A stretch of DNA of 64,000 nt from Straminergon stramineum (GCA_963920665.1 OY987272.1:1741001-1805000); one strand, 5' to 3'; shown: positions 23,971 to 34,880, numbered from the stretch's first letter. Numbers and translations: made by a program. Notes: generated from the sequence alone by a model not told the origin.

Positions 23971-25487
23971 GTCAAAGTTGATGTCATCAAATGTTTCAAA
24001 ACATGTCTTTGATGTCAAATCTTATGTCTCAAAAAACATCTTGACATCTAGGTTGATGTCACTAAAAACAGTATCAAAATTCTTCTTGACGTCTAAGTTG
24101 AAGTTGTTCAAAACATTATTAATTTTTTTAGACACCATGACGTTAGGTGCTATGTCAACTGCCACATCATCTCCGGGTTGGGTGAAAAAAATCCCATGTG
24201 GCGCTGCCCGCTTGCGTGGCACTTACGTGGAGGTGATGTACCTGCCACGTGGTGCACTTTTGGCCCCTTTTTTTACCATGTTTTTTGTGACGTTCTTCCC
24301 AAAACAAGACATGTTTTTCCAAATTTCTGCATGTTTTTTGCATGTCAATCTTGACAGATTTTTCTAGACATCCACGGTAGACACACTTCATGTTCAATTT
24401 AACATTTGCCCATGTTCAAAGACTTGTCAAAAAAAACACGGGATCCTTCTAGTGACAGGTGTATAATTAGAACTTGAGAATATTATCATTGGCAGTCCAT
24501 TGCAAAACACTTCAATTAGACAAAATGGTATTCTAATTTCAACTTTAGATAACCAAAATAGACCTCATTAAAAGTAAGTTCAAAGACAAAATTATAGAAG
24601 CCCCAACACATTATTCCTAAGAATAGAAAACCAAATAAATGGCACTTGAATGGTCTTGTTGTTTGCTTGGTTTTTCTTACTTGGGCATTATATGCCTCAG
24701 CCTCCATAAATTTTGTCTTTGAGATTTCTTTCTAGATTGGATATAACGTCAACAACTTGCACCATGGCCATGACTCTGCAATCAACGATGATGACCTAGG
24801 GCTTGTCTACACAACATTTCAATACAACAACGCCCAAAGATGATGCACTAGGTAAGCTCTTCCAACATATGAAAGTGGCCAATATAGTATTTGCTTGCAC
24901 AAAATATGAGTTGTAATCTCTCAATGCATGATTCTCTCATGAGGCGGATGTAACTTCAATTGCCTTAGTTGTTTGTAGCCACATCAAGCCGGTAAGTACG
25001 TAAGACTGATTATTAAGTTATTCATAGAGAAATGCAAAACTCACATAGTTTGGCCATTCAATATGCTCTCATACATGTTTTGGGAATCACTCTTTTGGCA
25101 TAATACACAATCCCTAGGCTCAAGCTCAAGCACCTTTAGGGCTTATAGTTCTAAGTTCATCGTCATATGTCATAAGGGTTTCGTTTTTAGGATGGAATGT
25201 ACACAAATACAATTTGTGCAAAGAGCTGTGATGTTGGTTTGTAGAAGATTCATGTTTAATTTTGGAGCATGGGCATATTGTAGCTGCCTTTGATGACTCG
25301 ACTTCATGAAGAGTCTAAGGTACAAATTATGGACTAGTTGCATGCCAATTGAGTTTCAGCCACTTAACTCCTACATTGATTCAATATCTTTGGGCCCAAA
25401 ATTGCTTTAAAGTATTCAAATTCAAATCAAGGCTAAAATCTTCATCTACATGTATTTATTAACAAATCCAATTGTCAGATCCTTTAG

Positions 25488-26049
25488 TTACCCCCTAAAG
25501 GACAAAATTTGTCCATGGAACAAACAATTAAAAATATAGTTAGGTTCCTAAGAAGTCAATTTTGGTCGGATGTTCACGAAATTTTAATGCAAGGTGTGAA
25601 CATGTCCCCCCTAAGTGGATTATAAATTTTTTTCCAATTGGGTGCCTAGATGAAAAAATATGCTTCCTTGAACCTTTTCAATCTGATTGAGTAGCTATTG
25701 CAAACTTCCTCCTTTAAATCTAAAATTTGGCAAGTAACTATGTAACTTATATGATATAAGATGCAAATGGAAAAGAGATAACCATGTATAGTGTTAAAAT
25801 CTCACTTTACGAGGAGTTAAAGTTTATTGGCCATGTTAGATAGGGTTGAAAAAAAAGAAATTCTTCTAACTTCAAACATTATAATCTTTTAATCTGTGCA
25901 ACTAAAGTTTCTGAAATTTTTCTACACATTTCTATAGTACAATTGAATTTTGAAAAAAAACTTTTTTTTTCATTTTTTTCTAATTGTTGTAGAAAGTGGC
26001 AATATTTCACAATTTGTGCCCCAAATGTGCCTTAGTCCTTTAGAGGTAA
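25488..26049. mobile_element. TTAA-type element, about 560 bp (partner 59698-60258)
   Basis: The left end is TTACCCCCTAAAGGAC. The right end, reverse-complemented, is TTACCTCTAAAGGAC here. In copy B it is TTAACCCCTAAAGGAC, which is the intact form. The presence of both ends in both copies shows that insertion preceded the segmental duplication. Confidence 0.5.
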
Positions 26050-26609
26050 ATTTGTTAGAGTACACCCTCCTAAAATTTTAGAATAAGAAACCTAACCAAT
26101 TGCAAGATCATGATTCTTGAATTTTAAAACAAGTATTTTGAACTCTTTCCAAATGCTTAGATTTCATCTTTCAAATTTTTTAAACAAATATGTGTAGATC
26201 CTACAACTTGTGACTCTCTAAAATATGTTGAAGAAATAAGTTGGAAGTAAGAAGAAAAATTTCAACAAAAAATGTTTCATACTCGTGCTTGAAAAAAATA
26301 ATAAGTAGAAAGAAGTAGAGTATGATTTAAAATACTAAATTGTTAAGAATTGAATTATGGAATTGAAACTTCCAATTCCAATGATTCTAATGTTATAATA
26401 AACAATCTACATCTAATGTTTGTATTTTTTTTTTCAAAAATATTGAAAATTGAGTTAAATCTTGAAGAACTTCATTGAAGTTTATTTTAGAGTAGAGACT
26501 CCATAATCATCCATAAACTAAAACTCCTCATAACTTTCATTTTGTTAATCAAAATGGAATAACTCAAAGCTTTCCAAGTATATAAAAATGTTGTTTGGTC
26601 CTTTAGGAG

Positions 26610-27759
26610 TTAACCCTTGAAGGGCCCTTGGGGTCCCTCTATACGATCGGTATTTAGCTTTATAACTCTTCAATTGTAGTTTAATCCCTAAAGAACCAAG
26701 GCCTTTATTCTAAAAAAACACACATTCAAAACTGCCATTTTTAGAACAAAGAGTAAAAAAATTGAAAATCTTATTTTTGCACATCCAACCATAGGATCTT
26801 ACACCTTACTAGTATGAAAATGTGTGGAAAAAATTTCAGAAATTTTTGACCTCACAAATTGCGAGATATCTGTGTTTAAAGTGAAGAAAACAAGTTTTTC
26901 CATACATTGCGGGACTAGGTTAGTTGACTTTGAACCTTCTTAACTTTAATTTTTTGCACTACAGAGTTTCGAGCTTTAAATCCATATGGTGGAGAATTGA
27001 ATTGAGAGTCTAGGAAAAAAAAATACAAAAAAATTTAATTTTTATTCCTTAAAAAATTGTTAAGTAGAAGTATGTACAAGATTGGAAGAAAAATCTAAAT
27101 TATTAATATCTCTAAGATGGAATGAAAATGCACTAATCCCAATGGTGAGATTGTTCTAGAAAGCAAATGAAACCATGTGGACCTATTTTTTTTTTTTAAA
27201 TTATAAAAATTGCATTAAGAAATGAATCCTACAAGTTATTTTTTCAGGGAGATGCTCTAATTGCCAAAAAAACAAGATTGTCTATAACTTTCTCATACCA
27301 AATCCAAATGGAATGAATCAAAGCTTTCAAAAATATAAATCTATAAGGAAAATAAAATAAAAAATAAAAAAAATTCAAATTTTTGAAACTTTTTTTGCTG
27401 CCCACTCTCCCCTATTTTGAGTTTATTTGGGCATAACTTTTGTTCCCGGGCACCAAATGAAAAAAGATTATATTCCCATGAAGCTAATAAATTTTTCTAT
27501 CTTCAAAAACAGTTTCAAAAAATCAGGACAAAAATTGAGACCGTAGGTATTTGCCCGAAATCTCATTTGTCTCCCGAAGGGACAATGGTCCTTTAGGGGT
27601 TAATAGATGAATTATGATCCATTTTTATTTATGTACTGTCATGATCATTAATTTACTTTGTACTGAAAATTATTAGATCAATGTTTCCCTGATTAAATAC
27701 CATCAAATACATATTATACAATATGGCCGCAAAGGGCTTTCAGGCCCTTCTAGGGTTAA
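26610..27759. mobile_element. TTAA-type MITE of about 230 bp split by a second insertion
   Basis: The left end is TTAACCCTTGAAGGGCC. The right end, reverse-complemented, is TTAACCCTAGAAGGGCC, which is 16 of 17 matching. The interior holds the 26681-27603 element, so the host element alone would be roughly 230 bp. Its left TTAA directly abuts another family end (GGTCCTTTAGGAG), meaning two elements share one TTAA. The same arrangement in copy B is 60813-61967. Confidence 0.6.
26681..27603. mobile_element. TTAA-bounded element nested in the 26610-27759 element, 923 bp
   Basis: The left end is TTAATCCCTAAAGAACC. The right end, reverse-complemented, is TTAACCCCTAAAGGACC. In copy B (60884-61811) the left end is TTAATCCCTAAAGGACC, a closer match. 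No coding frame was recognised. A related, more diverged copy without clear ends lies at about 46.70-47.82 kb. Confidence 0.65.
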
Positions 27760-28824
27760 CCAATTAAACACAGCTTAGATACATTGCAAGCTGAATGGAT
27801 GATAATTTCACTAATGAAGTCACCCTTGAAGTAGGGCAAATTTTTCATTCATTCTCCCTGGAGACTTGTGGTCAGCGAAGAGGTGCGACTACTCATCACT
27901 TTATTGTAACATGTGCAGCTAGGGCAACTAAATTTTGTGATCAATGGAAATTGAATTCACGTAGAGAAATCACAAATGTGCAAATTTGAAAAATCACAAT
28001 GAAGTAGCAATCCCGGGACTGAGCTATTCAAAGTCCAAGTGCTTGACGAAAACATGTGTGAAAAGTTTTGATTGTAGAAAGTTGTTTAGAAGTGACAAAG
28101 TATATACTACAATGGTAGGGTAGAAGGCTCAAAAATGGCACATTTAAGGAGAAAAATAGATGTGTGGAAGAAACTGTTTGTCCACTGATTTCCAATTTTT
28201 TTGGTAGACAAAGAAATGGAAAAGAAACAAATTGCAATTTAAATTGTAATTTTCTAAATTATAATCAATTAGATACGATTTTCCAAAGTGAAAAGTTTGT
28301 AAGTTGTTAATAATGTTCCTAGACTTAGCAGTAATGAATTATCATGTACCTTTGAAAAGAGCAGATTGGTCCAGAAATAGATGAAGTGGGTGCTCACTAT
28401 GTTCAAGAAAGTTCCATAATGTGGGAATAGAGTGTGCTTAAATTGAGCAAGAGAAATTTGTACCCTAAAATTTATATTTATCATTTCTTTCTTATTGTCA
28501 TCTTGAATTGAGTGTTCACAATTAAATGATGCATTCATGATTAGTGAATCACACATAATAATAGTCCAAAAGCATTGCTCAATGTCCTAAAACCGTGCAC
28601 TTGTAGTCACATTTTCCTACCTCAAAAAATGGTTTCCATTTTTATTTTTATTTTTGAAACAAATGGTGTCCATTTCAACAACCACATGCTCTGTACATGG
28701 GCCGCTTCTAAGGTCGCTTCTAAATGCCCTCACCATTTGAGAGCCTCCTACCTTATCATACAAAATCCTTGGAGATCCTTGCATCCCAATAAATGTCATG
28801 TGAAGAGGTAAAGCATCCCTGCAG

Positions 28825-29094
28825 TTAACCCTTATGCGTTAGAGGGGATGTTTTTTAGATGTTGAGAAAATAGGGTTTGTGGAATTCCAAGTTCATCAAG
28901 TATTACAATCTTGAAATCCGCACATCGGATTTTCTTATAAATTGCAGATTCGTAATCATCAGTAAATTGGCTTCAAATCTCAACCGTGAAAACATTAGTA
29001 AGTGAGTAGTTGTCAAATTATTTTGGATTTTCTAGATCCATCAAAAAAAAAGCTCTTCACTTATGTTGTTCTCTTTGTGATGCTCAAGGGTTAA
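28825..29094. mobile_element. TTAA-bounded short element, 270 bp (partner 63034-63303)
   Basis: The left end is TTAACCCTTATGCG. The right end, reverse-complemented, is TTAACCCTTGAGCATCAC. The inverted match covers TTAACCCTT and a following GC. Copy B has the same 270-bp length between its TTAA sites. MITE-sized. Confidence 0.45.
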
Positions 29095-29124
29095 CTTCCC
29101 TAACATATTGTTATCAGCAGAGTT

Positions 29125-29287
29125 TAGTTTTTTTTTGACACAAATGAAATGGAATTTCATTGCAAGAAAAAATTACAAACCGGCCAGCCACAAGTGGCCT
29201 GGCCGGGGACAAGACACAAAGAACATAAATGACAGGACGAACCAACAACCAACAACCATACCGCAGCACAACACGAAAAGAGGCCGC
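29125..29287 (-). mobile_element. 5'-truncated LINE 3' end with 13-bp target-site duplication
   Basis: The insert is 163 bp and is flanked by identical TATCAGCAGAGTT copies (29112-29124 and 29288-29300). On the minus strand it ends AATGAAATTCCATTTC, then CATTTGTGTCAAAAAAAA, so it has an A tail. It carries a GGCCGG-rich block further in. This is the signature of target-primed reverse transcription. The orthologous insertion is at 63334-63501. Confidence 0.85.
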
Positions 29288-29300
29288 TATCAGCAGAGTT

Positions 29301-30692
29301 TTCAGAACTGTTTAGTTGGCCAAGTTCGAAAGCCTGAAGTCTGAACATGTGTAAAACCATCCTTGCTTTTCAAGTGCTATAAGTCTAAATTTCAGTGAAG
29401 TATGAAAATCTCAACCATAAAATCTTGTACTGTGCATGTTGTAGATGGTGTGAAACAAATTTTATGGTCATTTGAATGTATAGATTGAATGATTATAATG
29501 TTTTAGTGTTGAAAAAAGATGTTGAAATTTTCTTAAAAACACATTTGGAGGTGAAATTTGATTTCTAAATCTACTCAAATGAATTTTTTTTTAACTTCAA
29601 AGTGGTTCAAAACCAAAAGAAAAACACTTTGGTGAAAATAAATATCATTCAATTGACTCAGTGTGTCTGCAAAATTGTTTTGAAATGTCAAAAAACAGTG
29701 AAAAAAGTAGCAAAAAATCACATCTACGGCTGTACCTCCCTCTACTAAAATGCTTCTTACTCACTCATTACCTCTTGGATTGATATGAAATTTTAACCAC
29801 ACAAATTAGACTAGTATGTAAAACTTTTACAACAAAAATGATTGAAAATGAACCACGTATGAAGACGTTATAAGCGGCAGAAGTTCATTGTAATGCAAAA
29901 ATGTTTGGATTTTGAACTTCAAATTCCTCCCAAACATTCAAAACAACTTGGATTGACATGAAAATTTTACCACAATAACTAGACCTTAAGAGGAACAAAA
30001 TACAACAAATTTTATTGAAAAAAAACATTTTCTGAAAAAGTTACAAACCCCCGAAGTTGCAGCCATTAGAATGCAATGTGGTGAACTCAAATTGAACCTG
30101 TGAACTTCGAAGAGCTTTCATTAACTCAATACATCTTGGATTGATCTGAAAATTTTACCAATGAAACTACACTAATATGCGCAACTTTTCCAATGAGTTT
30201 TTATTGAATTCGGACATCGGATGCAAAAGTAACAAAACTTTGAATTTGACTGTTAGACACTATGAGGACACTTTTCATCCCCTCCGGGGATGAGGGGTTA
30301 ACCTCATATTTTTTTGGTGACCAATTTTTTAGATTTGATATGTGAAAAGAAGATTAAAAGACTTCAAATCACTTCTATAGTTTTAACACACTCATGATCA
30401 AACATTATAATCTTTCAATCCATAAGTGATGTTGTTGTGTTTTCTTTTCCTATGTGATCTCTAACATGTCTATTTTGAATTTGTATGGTTACAAATAAAT
30501 AAAAATTGATACAACTTATCAAAATGATGGATTTTTGTTCAAACTTCATAAGTGGCCTTGATATTTAGGGGATATATAGAGTTTTTAAGTTTTAAAAAAC
30601 AAAAACAAATTGAGATCCACAACAAACGAAAAATATATAACAACCAAGACAAGTGTCTGGATAAAATGGGCATAGTTAAAGAGAACTAGTAA
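29301..30692. other. AT-rich intergenic DNA
   Basis: No gene was recognised. Just after the LINE, GTTTTCAGAACTG starts a short relic of the leader module seen whole at 63.5 and 32.9 kb, with about 110 bp deleted relative to copy B near 29327. A TTAA-type end (GATGAGGGGTTAA) lies at 30289-30301 without a clear partner. Confidence 0.5.
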
Positions 30693-31110
30693 GAGCATCC
30701 CCATGCCAGGCGCGCCAGACAGGGGTGCCAAGAGGAGGTCTGGCATGCGGTTGTGAAGTCCACGGCCTTGCTGCTCCCCCCTGCCCCATGGCAGACATGC
30801 CAAAATGGATCGCCAAGCGCGCAATGAGCATTCTTTGACTGAAGGTAAGTCAATGCGATTGTAACTTATACTATTTTCAGCCCGTCCGACGGCCAGCTAG
30901 GAGAATATATCTAGAAGACCGGGCCAAAAGTTGAGGCGAATTGCTTGGCGCAGCACGCGCAAGACACACCAATTCACAGTGCCATCTTCAAATTTGAGCG
31001 TGGCCGGCCATATTTTCAAGCTTAGCGCACCTGCTGAGGGGAAGTAAATCAGCTAGGCCACGCCCATTGCCCGTGTATGGCTCGCTTGGCGCCCTGTCGT
31101 GCGGATGCTC
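30693..31110. mobile_element. PIF/Harbinger-like MITE, 418 bp, GC-rich
   Basis: The ends are GAGCATCCCCATGCCAGG and, on the other strand, GAGCATCCGCACGACAGG. They are inverted repeats of about 18-25 bases with few mismatches. The element is flanked by the 3-bp duplication TAA at 30690-30692 and 31111-31113, which fits the T-A-rich 3-bp preference of PIF/Harbinger. It stands out from its AT-rich surroundings by its high GC content and has no transposase. Confidence 0.82.
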
Positions 31111-31430
31111 TAAAACACACAAGGAACAGACCCTTGCCTATTCCACCTACACAATGATCTCACCCACCCTAGTGGCCAACACTGGTGACCAGGTCCACGG
31201 CAAATAATATCAAAATTCATCCATTTTCTTCAGTACTTACGCGCCTGTTGGGGTCGACGACAAGCTGCTCTCCGGGCCTTGAGAAGCTCATGGCAAATGC
31301 TTGTTTGGAATCGAGAAGAGTGTCCCACGGGGCTCTCCGAAAGCTGGTGGTACTTCCCCTAAGCTTATGGGAAAAAACTTGGTGGTTGCATGACATCCAT
31401 CTTAGCCACAAGGAAGCACCTCTAACAAAA

Positions 31431-32027
31431 CCCTAGAGTGCTCCGACGTCCAAAAAGTGGATGACGAATAGATTGAAATTGATGTATCTTCTCATTCCTA
31501 CTTGGATGAAAGTCATCCTAACTTTGGGAGATCCTTCATCAAGTGGTTGTCCTATCTAATGGTTGGATTTGATGTTACTAGTATGTATGTTTTTCTAAAT
31601 TTTCAAATGTGCAAGGATGTCAAGAGGTTGACCAAGCCAAAATTGCATTGACTCTAGTTCAAAATGGGATTTGCCAAAATGAGGTCATAGATTTAAAGAA
31701 CACAAAAATTTCAAAAAATCACCATGCCAAGAGAAAGTCATTTCAAATACACTCCAACCACTAGAAGAAATTCTCGTTCATCAATTTGATGTGTTTTTGT
31801 TAGAAAACACAAAATTGCGTTTTTTTCAACGTAGTTTTGTGTTTTCTAACAAAAACACATTAGATCGGTGAATAAGAATTTCTTCTAGTGAACAAATTTT
31901 ACTCACAACTCATAGTCTACAACTTTTTTTTGTATACCAATTTGAAAATCTTCTTCCAAATAGCCCTTTATAATGTTTTTTCTGAAATGGTCAATTTTAG
32001 AGAAGACTTTGGATGTATAGGGGTTAA
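31431..32027. repeat. interspersed repeat, copy related to 45474-46060
   Basis: The two copies align through GTGGATGATGAATA, CTTGGATGAAAG, GACCAAGCCAAAATTGCATTGACTC and the GAGAAGACT end. Here the right end is ATAGGGGTTAA. In the other copy the left end is TTAACCCCTAAGCAC. Each copy therefore keeps one good TTAA-type end, which suggests another element of that family. A CACTA MITE is inserted only in this copy. Confidence 0.55.
31759..31890. mobile_element. 132-bp CACTA foldback MITE with AAC duplication
   Basis: The arms begin CACTAGAAGAAATTCT on both strands and stay nearly complementary for about 60 bases, through TGTGTTTTTGTTAGAAAACA, to a short central loop. The element is flanked by AAC at 31756-31758 and 31891-31893. 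The terminus resembles that of the 2.5-kb CACTA element (CACTAGAAGG at its right end), so it may be mobilised by a related transposase. Confidence 0.9.
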
Positions 32028-32902
32028 ACCTTCCTCTGACACCCATTTTAGAAACACAGGACAAACTTTACAATTAACTCCTAATTGCCCAGTTGACCAT
32101 ATATGGTCGTTCTGAAATTTTAGGCCCATTTTTGTGCGGGTGGTTAAATTCTTGTGACCGGTTAAAAAAAAAATTCGGGCAATTTTGAGGGTTAACTATG
32201 GAAAACTTTCATTTTTTATTAGGAAAATTACATATTCAATTATTGAGAGGTCTTTAAAGGCATATGTGTACTATAAGTGGAGTGTAAAGCTTACTAATTT
32301 TGCTTCATTTCCCGGCTTTGTGCAAACCTTGGCAATTTCATTTGATTTGAGATCTAAGAAATTGTACTTATCTATTTGCTTTGAGAATGGTCCCCATGAA
32401 AAGTTTAAAGTCTTTTCAAGATTTTCACCATTGAAAATTTCAACATGCAAGTGTTTACTTGAAGCTATTTGCAATTTCTACTTAGAAACAAAAATTGCAT
32501 TTCAACAATTGCAAGGTGGATTGTATAATGAGTTTGATGTTTTTTCACGTGAAACTAAGTTTTTTAGAAGTGCATTTTAGTGTGCTAATACTCTTTGAAG
32601 TTGTTCATGTTATCTCCGATCCCCAAAAACATTTATATGCAAATTTTTGAAACATTGTAGACAAAGACAACATACTAAAAATAAAAAATATACATTTCCT
32701 TTGGTAAAGTCTCACAACTCCTAGAAAATTTCACACTCAAAATTGGTGTGCGTACTAGTAAAGAAGCTCTATTAACATCTGAACAGTTAGATTCGAAAAA
32801 AATACCAATTTGCTTCATTGAGGATAACTACAATCCAATGCTCTTTTTTCATAGTCAAAACGCACTTGAATAGGCTTGAACATTTAGGGGTTAACTTATT
32901 AT
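32028..32902. other. AT-rich spacer with an unrecognised 131-codon frame
   Basis: The plus-strand frame at 32185-32580 (ending near ETKFFRSAF) matches no family I recognise and has no start context or neighbours to support it. A TTAA-type end, TTTAGGGGTTAA, lies at 32883-32894, just before the leader module. Confidence 0.35.
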
Positions 32903-34880
32903 GCAGAGTTTTCAGAACTATTGAGTTCGCCAAGTTGGATTGACACAAAGTCCAAGTCCTGAAACTGAAAACATCATTACTACCACTCGCCTTTACTGTA
33001 CAGTGCCACTATAGACGGTGCGGTCACCACCGCAACTCCAGGTACTCCACTCTCACGACTTGCCTCCTCCTATCTTGGTCTTGTGCTCATCATTTTCATG
33101 TGCTCAGGTTGGGCAAGCTGGGGTTTGCAAAAGCGGACCAGAGTCCTGCTTCTTGAGGGTTTGCGCTCTGTTATCCTTTTCTACTCCTGCTCTCTCACGT
33201 TCGATCTTGCTGACAGAGAGTGCTGTGCACTTTGTGTGTACTTAGGCACCGCATTTGGTCGCAGCGAGCTCGTCCGCGGTTGTTGCAGCCGCGATTGGGG
33301 TGGCGTTGTTGGCCATTTTGGTGCCGCGGAAGCTGCAGGGCGACGAGTTGGTCGAGGTGCAGCCGTTTCAGGACAACAGTCTTGCCGTTGCCGACATCCC
33401 TATTTTCGCTGTATATCAGGTATGCTCGCTCAGTTTGAATATTCTCTGAGCACTTGACCTCTCCGCTTGATATCGATTATCTGTGTCGAGAGGATTCGCA
33501 CGCGAAGCCAACTTGTTTGTTCCCATGAAATTCTATTTGTTGGAATTGCCGTGCAAACTGGGTGTAAGATAACTTCACCTGAAGGTATTGAGCATAGTTA
33601 CTGTTATTAGAATGGTTTGATTTTCTACAAGCTCTTCTTAGCAAATCTTAGAAGATTCCAAGTCGCAGGAGAATTCATAAGTTGGACATTCTATGTTTGC
33701 AAAAGTTCTCTGGGTTTGAAAGATGACCGAAACATTCCTGAGTTTTGATATTGAGTTTATGGATATTCTCACGATTAATTTGTACTCGCTGAGCACAAGA
33801 TTTTTGAGTGTGGGGCTTCAGGTAGGGGTTGCAAGTCGGTGCCTCTTTCTAACCCTTGTTCTGTGAGTGTATGAGCTCCAGCTTTCTAGTTTTAGCGTAT
33901 ACGGGCTAATTTTCCCTTTCTGGACTTTGGAGCAACTCGCTTCAGCTATTGATAATAATACATTTTCGTTTGGTCTTGAATCCCTTAGACTTCTATATCA
34001 GTATTCCTTCAACCAGAGTCTGTAATACTTCTTTTATAGATGTAAGAGGTACATTCTTCTAAACAATGGGTCCCAACATATCTCTTTTGCATTTCACACC
34101 TGGTTATCTTTCTTCCATTCATCTTCAAGACTGTTGAACCACAGCGCACCATTTTGCTGAACCACGGTATACGTCCCAGAGGACTCCAAGTGTTCGACGA
34201 ATGACTTTCAGGGGTTTTGTAGAAACAAAAAGTGTACGTGATCATTCTATAATTGGATCATTCTTGGCTACTTACCTCGGTTCTAGGCTCGACCCATTTA
34301 GCAATGTGTAGAGATAAAAGTACAAGAATTGGGCGGAGGAAATCGGACATGTTCGTCGGCGAGACTGGCGCTTTGATTTTGGTATCGGTAGACTTTGTCG
34401 TAGTTTGGCATTTCTTCTAGCGTGAGAGGCTCTGTCTTCTATCGAGTGAGAAATTTTGAACTGTTTGAATTGGTATTGAACGAAGTCCAAGGCAGAGGAC
34501 TGAAGACTTCATTCCTAGTCACCACAATGCAACTCTAGATGGTGGGGTTACCTCGAAGGACTCCACTTTGGCTTTGTACCTCTTGCCTCTGCAATTTCTC
34601 TTGCCAGTCTTGGTGCTCAGCTTTGTCGTGCCCAGCTAGGGTTTGCAAATTAGGGTTGGAATGCTTCTTCTCCATCCGCGTTTGTCCTTTGTGGTTGTTT
34701 GGACCACGTGTTCTCTGACAGTTTTTGAGTTTCTGAACATCCCAACCGTTAGTGTTGTGCATTTAGTGCCTGTTTCACACATCTGCACAGTTATTGCTTT
34801 TTTACAGGTTGTTGGTGTGAGGATCTCTTGAAACTACTTGATTGTGTTGAGAGAGTGCCGGGGCCAAGTCGAGTACGCTC
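32903..34880 (+). promoter_or_regulatory. leader module of the receptor locus, homologous to the kinase leader
   Basis: This region is collinear with 12.96-14.93 kb upstream of the kinase. It begins with a block also found at 63.5 kb (CAGAACT, then GCCAAGTTGGA, then AGTCCAAGTCCTG). It includes a GC-rich segment at 33.2-33.42 kb with a candidate exon, then AT-richer intron-like DNA, then a second conserved block at 34.51-34.83 kb. Several short open frames occur, but only the 33255-33419 exon keeps its frame between copies, and only in part. Confidence 0.6.
33255..33419 (+). other. candidate N-terminal coding exon with a membrane-like helix
   Basis: This is a GC-rich open frame whose TTG at 33255 could be read within a longer exon. 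It includes AAAIGVALLAILVPRKL, a short hydrophobic stretch followed by basic residues. It ends TATATCAG followed by a good donor (GTATGC). The paralogous sequence at 13.41-13.5 kb keeps a similar helix (VAAAIVVRLLKILAPREL), then loses frame by a small indel. The copy at 58.1 kb is cut off before it. Product unknown. It may be an upstream exon of the receptor or a remnant of another gene. Confidence 0.35.

Larger units (their letters stand above)
21973..24454. mobile_element. CACTA (En/Spm-type) non-autonomous transposon, 2,482 bp
   Basis: The element starts CACTAGTAGAAAC and ends CCTTCTAGTG, flanked by the 3-bp duplication ACA (21970-21972 and 24455-24457). The corresponding site in copy B, 58665-58667, holds a single ACA with uninterrupted flanks, which is a true empty site. 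Both ends share a GTGTTTTTTTG-like block about 14-16 bases in. From 23.6 to 24.13 kb there are many short degenerate repeats of the type GACGTCTAGATG / GACATCTAGGTTGATG in both orientations. These resemble the subterminal repeats that CACTA transposases bind. No transposase frame is present. A TTAA-bounded element is nested inside. Confidence 0.93.
21425..29684. repeat. segmental duplication, copy A part 2 (partner 58119-64000)
   Basis: From ATGGGCAATATTTACAATC (21434) this block aligns with copy B from 58.13 kb to the window end. The alignment is interrupted only by the CACTA element at 21973-24454. Both copies share the nested TTAA elements and the same LINE insertion, so those predate the duplication. 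Reading frames present in both copies (for example 27795-27989 and 62003-62197) have no recognisable domain and differ as freely as the surrounding DNA. Confidence 0.9.

Noticed and set aside
23867..24367. 166-codon open frame in the CACTA element
   Set aside because: It begins in a TGTATGG-type minisatellite and continues through subterminal repeats, with no known domain.
27795..27989. 64-codon frame present in both copy A and copy B (62003-62197)
   Set aside because: The changes between copies are mostly amino-acid-altering, and there is no known domain. It is shared by descent of the duplication, not by selection.
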